A DNA stretch of 6,530 nucleotides from Actinomycetes bacterium (GTDB taxonomy: Bacteria; Actinomycetota; Actinomycetes; JAJYSQ01), in assembly GCA_021793495.1 (NCBI GenBank), contig JAJYSQ010000102.1, forward strand, positions 1 to 6,530. Direction: 5' to 3'. The position numbers were made by a program, and so were the translations under genes. Shown piece after piece: positions 5,735 to 6,530 of this stretch. Below the pieces are notes generated by a model. That model searched no databases. It saw only the letters and a list, made by a program, of their open reading frames with translations, and was not told the origin of the DNA. Positions within the stretch are counted from its first letter, which is position 1; every line of letters starts with the position of its first letter.

Positions 5735-6340
5735 ATGATCCGACGCGCACCGCAGGTGCGTCGCGACGAGCTGCTCCGTGCGACCTGCGACGTCATCGCT
5801 CGCCAGGGACTGGCCCGCACTCGGGTGGCGGATGTGGCCGCACGCGTAGGGGTGAGCCCGGCCTTGGTGCTGTACCACTTCGCCACCAAGGAGTCCTTGC
5901 TCGCCCAGGCTTTCGCGTGGGCGGCCGAGGAGGACCTCACGCTGCTGCGCGAGGTGGACGCTCGTCCCGGATCCGCGACGCAACGGTTGCGCGCCATGCT
6001 GGATGTCTACGCACCTGCGGCGACGAGCCCCGGTTGGCGGCTGTGGATCGAGGCGTGGGCCGCGGCGCTGCACGACCCGGAGATACGGAAGGCCTCGCGC
6101 CGGCTGGATGCCCGTTGGGCCAAGGCGTTCACCCAGGTGATCGCCGAAGGAGTGGCCTCCGGAGAGTTTCGCTGCGCTCACCCTGAGGAGTCGGCCTGGC
6201 GGATCGCGGTCCTGCTCGACGGACTGGCCGTGCAGGTCGTGGTGCACAAGGGGTTGGTCACGGCCCGCCAGATGTACCGGTGGAGCCGCGAGGCGGCGTC
6301 GGTGGAGGTCGGGATCGAACCCGAGGCGCTGCTGGGTTGA
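5735..6340 (+). CDS. TetR-family regulator, BetI-like C-terminal domain
   Basis: The protein has 201 residues. The DNA-binding head covers about 8-58: RRDELLRATCDVIARQGLARTR, then VADVAARVGVSPALVLYHFATKESLL, with the helix-turn-helix at about 29-50 and the LYHFATKE junction of the family. The ligand/dimer domain has WRLWIEAWAAALHDPEIRKASRRLDARW (101-128), an IAEGVASGEFR segment and ESAWRIAVLLDGLAVQVVV (152-170), a pattern I associate with BetI-type C-terminal domains of actinobacterial TetR proteins. That does not imply choline as ligand. ATG 5735 is supported by the -10 box six bases upstream. No divergent partner gene is present, and the neighbour to the left is separated by two hairpins, so the target may be itself or a gene beyond the right edge. 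Confidence 0.9.
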   Translation: MIRRAPQVRRDELLRATCDVIARQGLARTRVADVAARVGVSPALVLYHFATKESLLAQAFAWAAEEDLTLLREVDARPGSATQRLRAMLDVYAPAATSPGWRLWIEAWAAALHDPEIRKASRRLDARWAKAFTQVIAEGVASGEFRCAHPEESAWRIAVLLDGLAVQVVVHKGLVTARQMYRWSREAASVEVGIEPEALLG

Positions 6341-6464
6341 GCCGGTCTGCTGGCGCACGGGGAGCCACCGGACCGGGGGGTCGGCAGGGGCGACCGCTGC
6401 GCCACTGCTTGTCGGCGGGCGGGGTACGGGCGTCCCGGAGTTGGGTGTCTGGGCCACGACCGCC
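6341..6464. other. Intergenic stretch with no convincing gene
   Basis: About 124 bases between the regulator stop and the tandem repeat. It is G-rich on the plus strand. One weak inverted repeat, GGTCG (6379-6383) with CGACC (6391-6395), could be a poor terminator. A GTG at 6445, four bases after GGAG, opens a frame that runs through the repeat to the window edge; nothing in its short translation is recognisable. Confidence 0.5.
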
Positions 6465-6530
6465 CGGATGTGGGGGACGGCGCGGATGTGGGGGACGGCG
6501 CGGATGTGGGGGACGGCGCGGATGTGGGGG
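6465..6530. repeat. Perfect 18-base tandem repeat, continuing past the edge
   Basis: The unit CGGATGTGGGGGACGGCG occurs three full times (6465-6482, 6483-6500, 6501-6518) plus twelve bases (6519-6530), without a single mismatch, and is cut by the window end. The unit is a multiple of three and free of stop codons in all six frames: plus RMWGTA, GCGGRR and DVGDGA; minus RRPPHP, AVPHIR and PSPTSA. It could be an intergenic minisatellite or the edge of a repeat-bearing gene lying mostly to the right. Identity between copies points to recent expansion. Confidence 0.95.

Noticed and set aside
5690..6457. Minus-strand open frame of 255 codons, open from the tandem repeat leftwards
   Set aside because: Antisense to the well-supported TetR gene, with no domain. 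The possibility that the repeat itself is coding to the right is kept as a finding, but this frame is not called.
6465..6530. CRISPR array
   Set aside because: The 18-base units are contiguous with no unique spacers and no cas gene is nearby.

Overview
The window is high-GC, densely coded chromosomal DNA of actinobacterial type. The evidence is strong G/C bias at third codon positions, several apparently leaderless starts (a TANNNT -10 box 6-7 bases before ATG/GTG with no Shine-Dalgarno), an aspartokinase/aspartate-semialdehyde dehydrogenase pair of the actinomycete kind, and two TetR regulators. I cannot name a genus. I see no phage, transposase, CRISPR, tRNA or rRNA.

Layout, left to right. 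(1) 1-955, minus: a secreted lipoprotein of the YerB/DUF3048 family whose C-terminus is cut by the window edge. (2) 1088-1765, minus: a TetR-family regulator. (3) 1863-2408, plus: a small two-helix membrane protein with a probable PH-like beta domain, divergent from the regulator. A 7-base inverted repeat in the gap between them could be a shared operator. (4) 2415-4816, minus: an asd-lysC operon, transcribed lysC then asd with an ATGA overlap, and converging on gene 3 with only 6 bases between stop codons. (5) 4914-5618, plus: a small four-cysteine lipoprotein of unknown function, divergent from lysC and followed by two GC-rich hairpins. (6) 5735-6340, plus: a second TetR regulator. (7) 6341-6530: no convincing gene, ending in a perfect 18-base tandem repeat that runs off the right edge.

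The only pathway that can be assigned is the start of the aspartate family: LysC phosphorylates aspartate and Asd reduces aspartyl phosphate to the semialdehyde, feeding lysine/diaminopimelate, threonine and methionine. lysC also carries a well-formed internal ribosome-binding site and ATG at the alpha/beta boundary, so one gene probably yields both a full-length alpha subunit and a separate ACT-domain beta subunit, as in Corynebacterium and Bacillus. The lipoproteins, the membrane protein and the two regulators have no obvious link to this pathway.

Most of the window is ordinary core genome. I do not see a convincing undescribed multi-gene system. The points most worth a second look are the internal lysC start, the consistent leaderless promoter geometry at four genes, the candidate TetR operators, and the 18-base repeat at the right edge.
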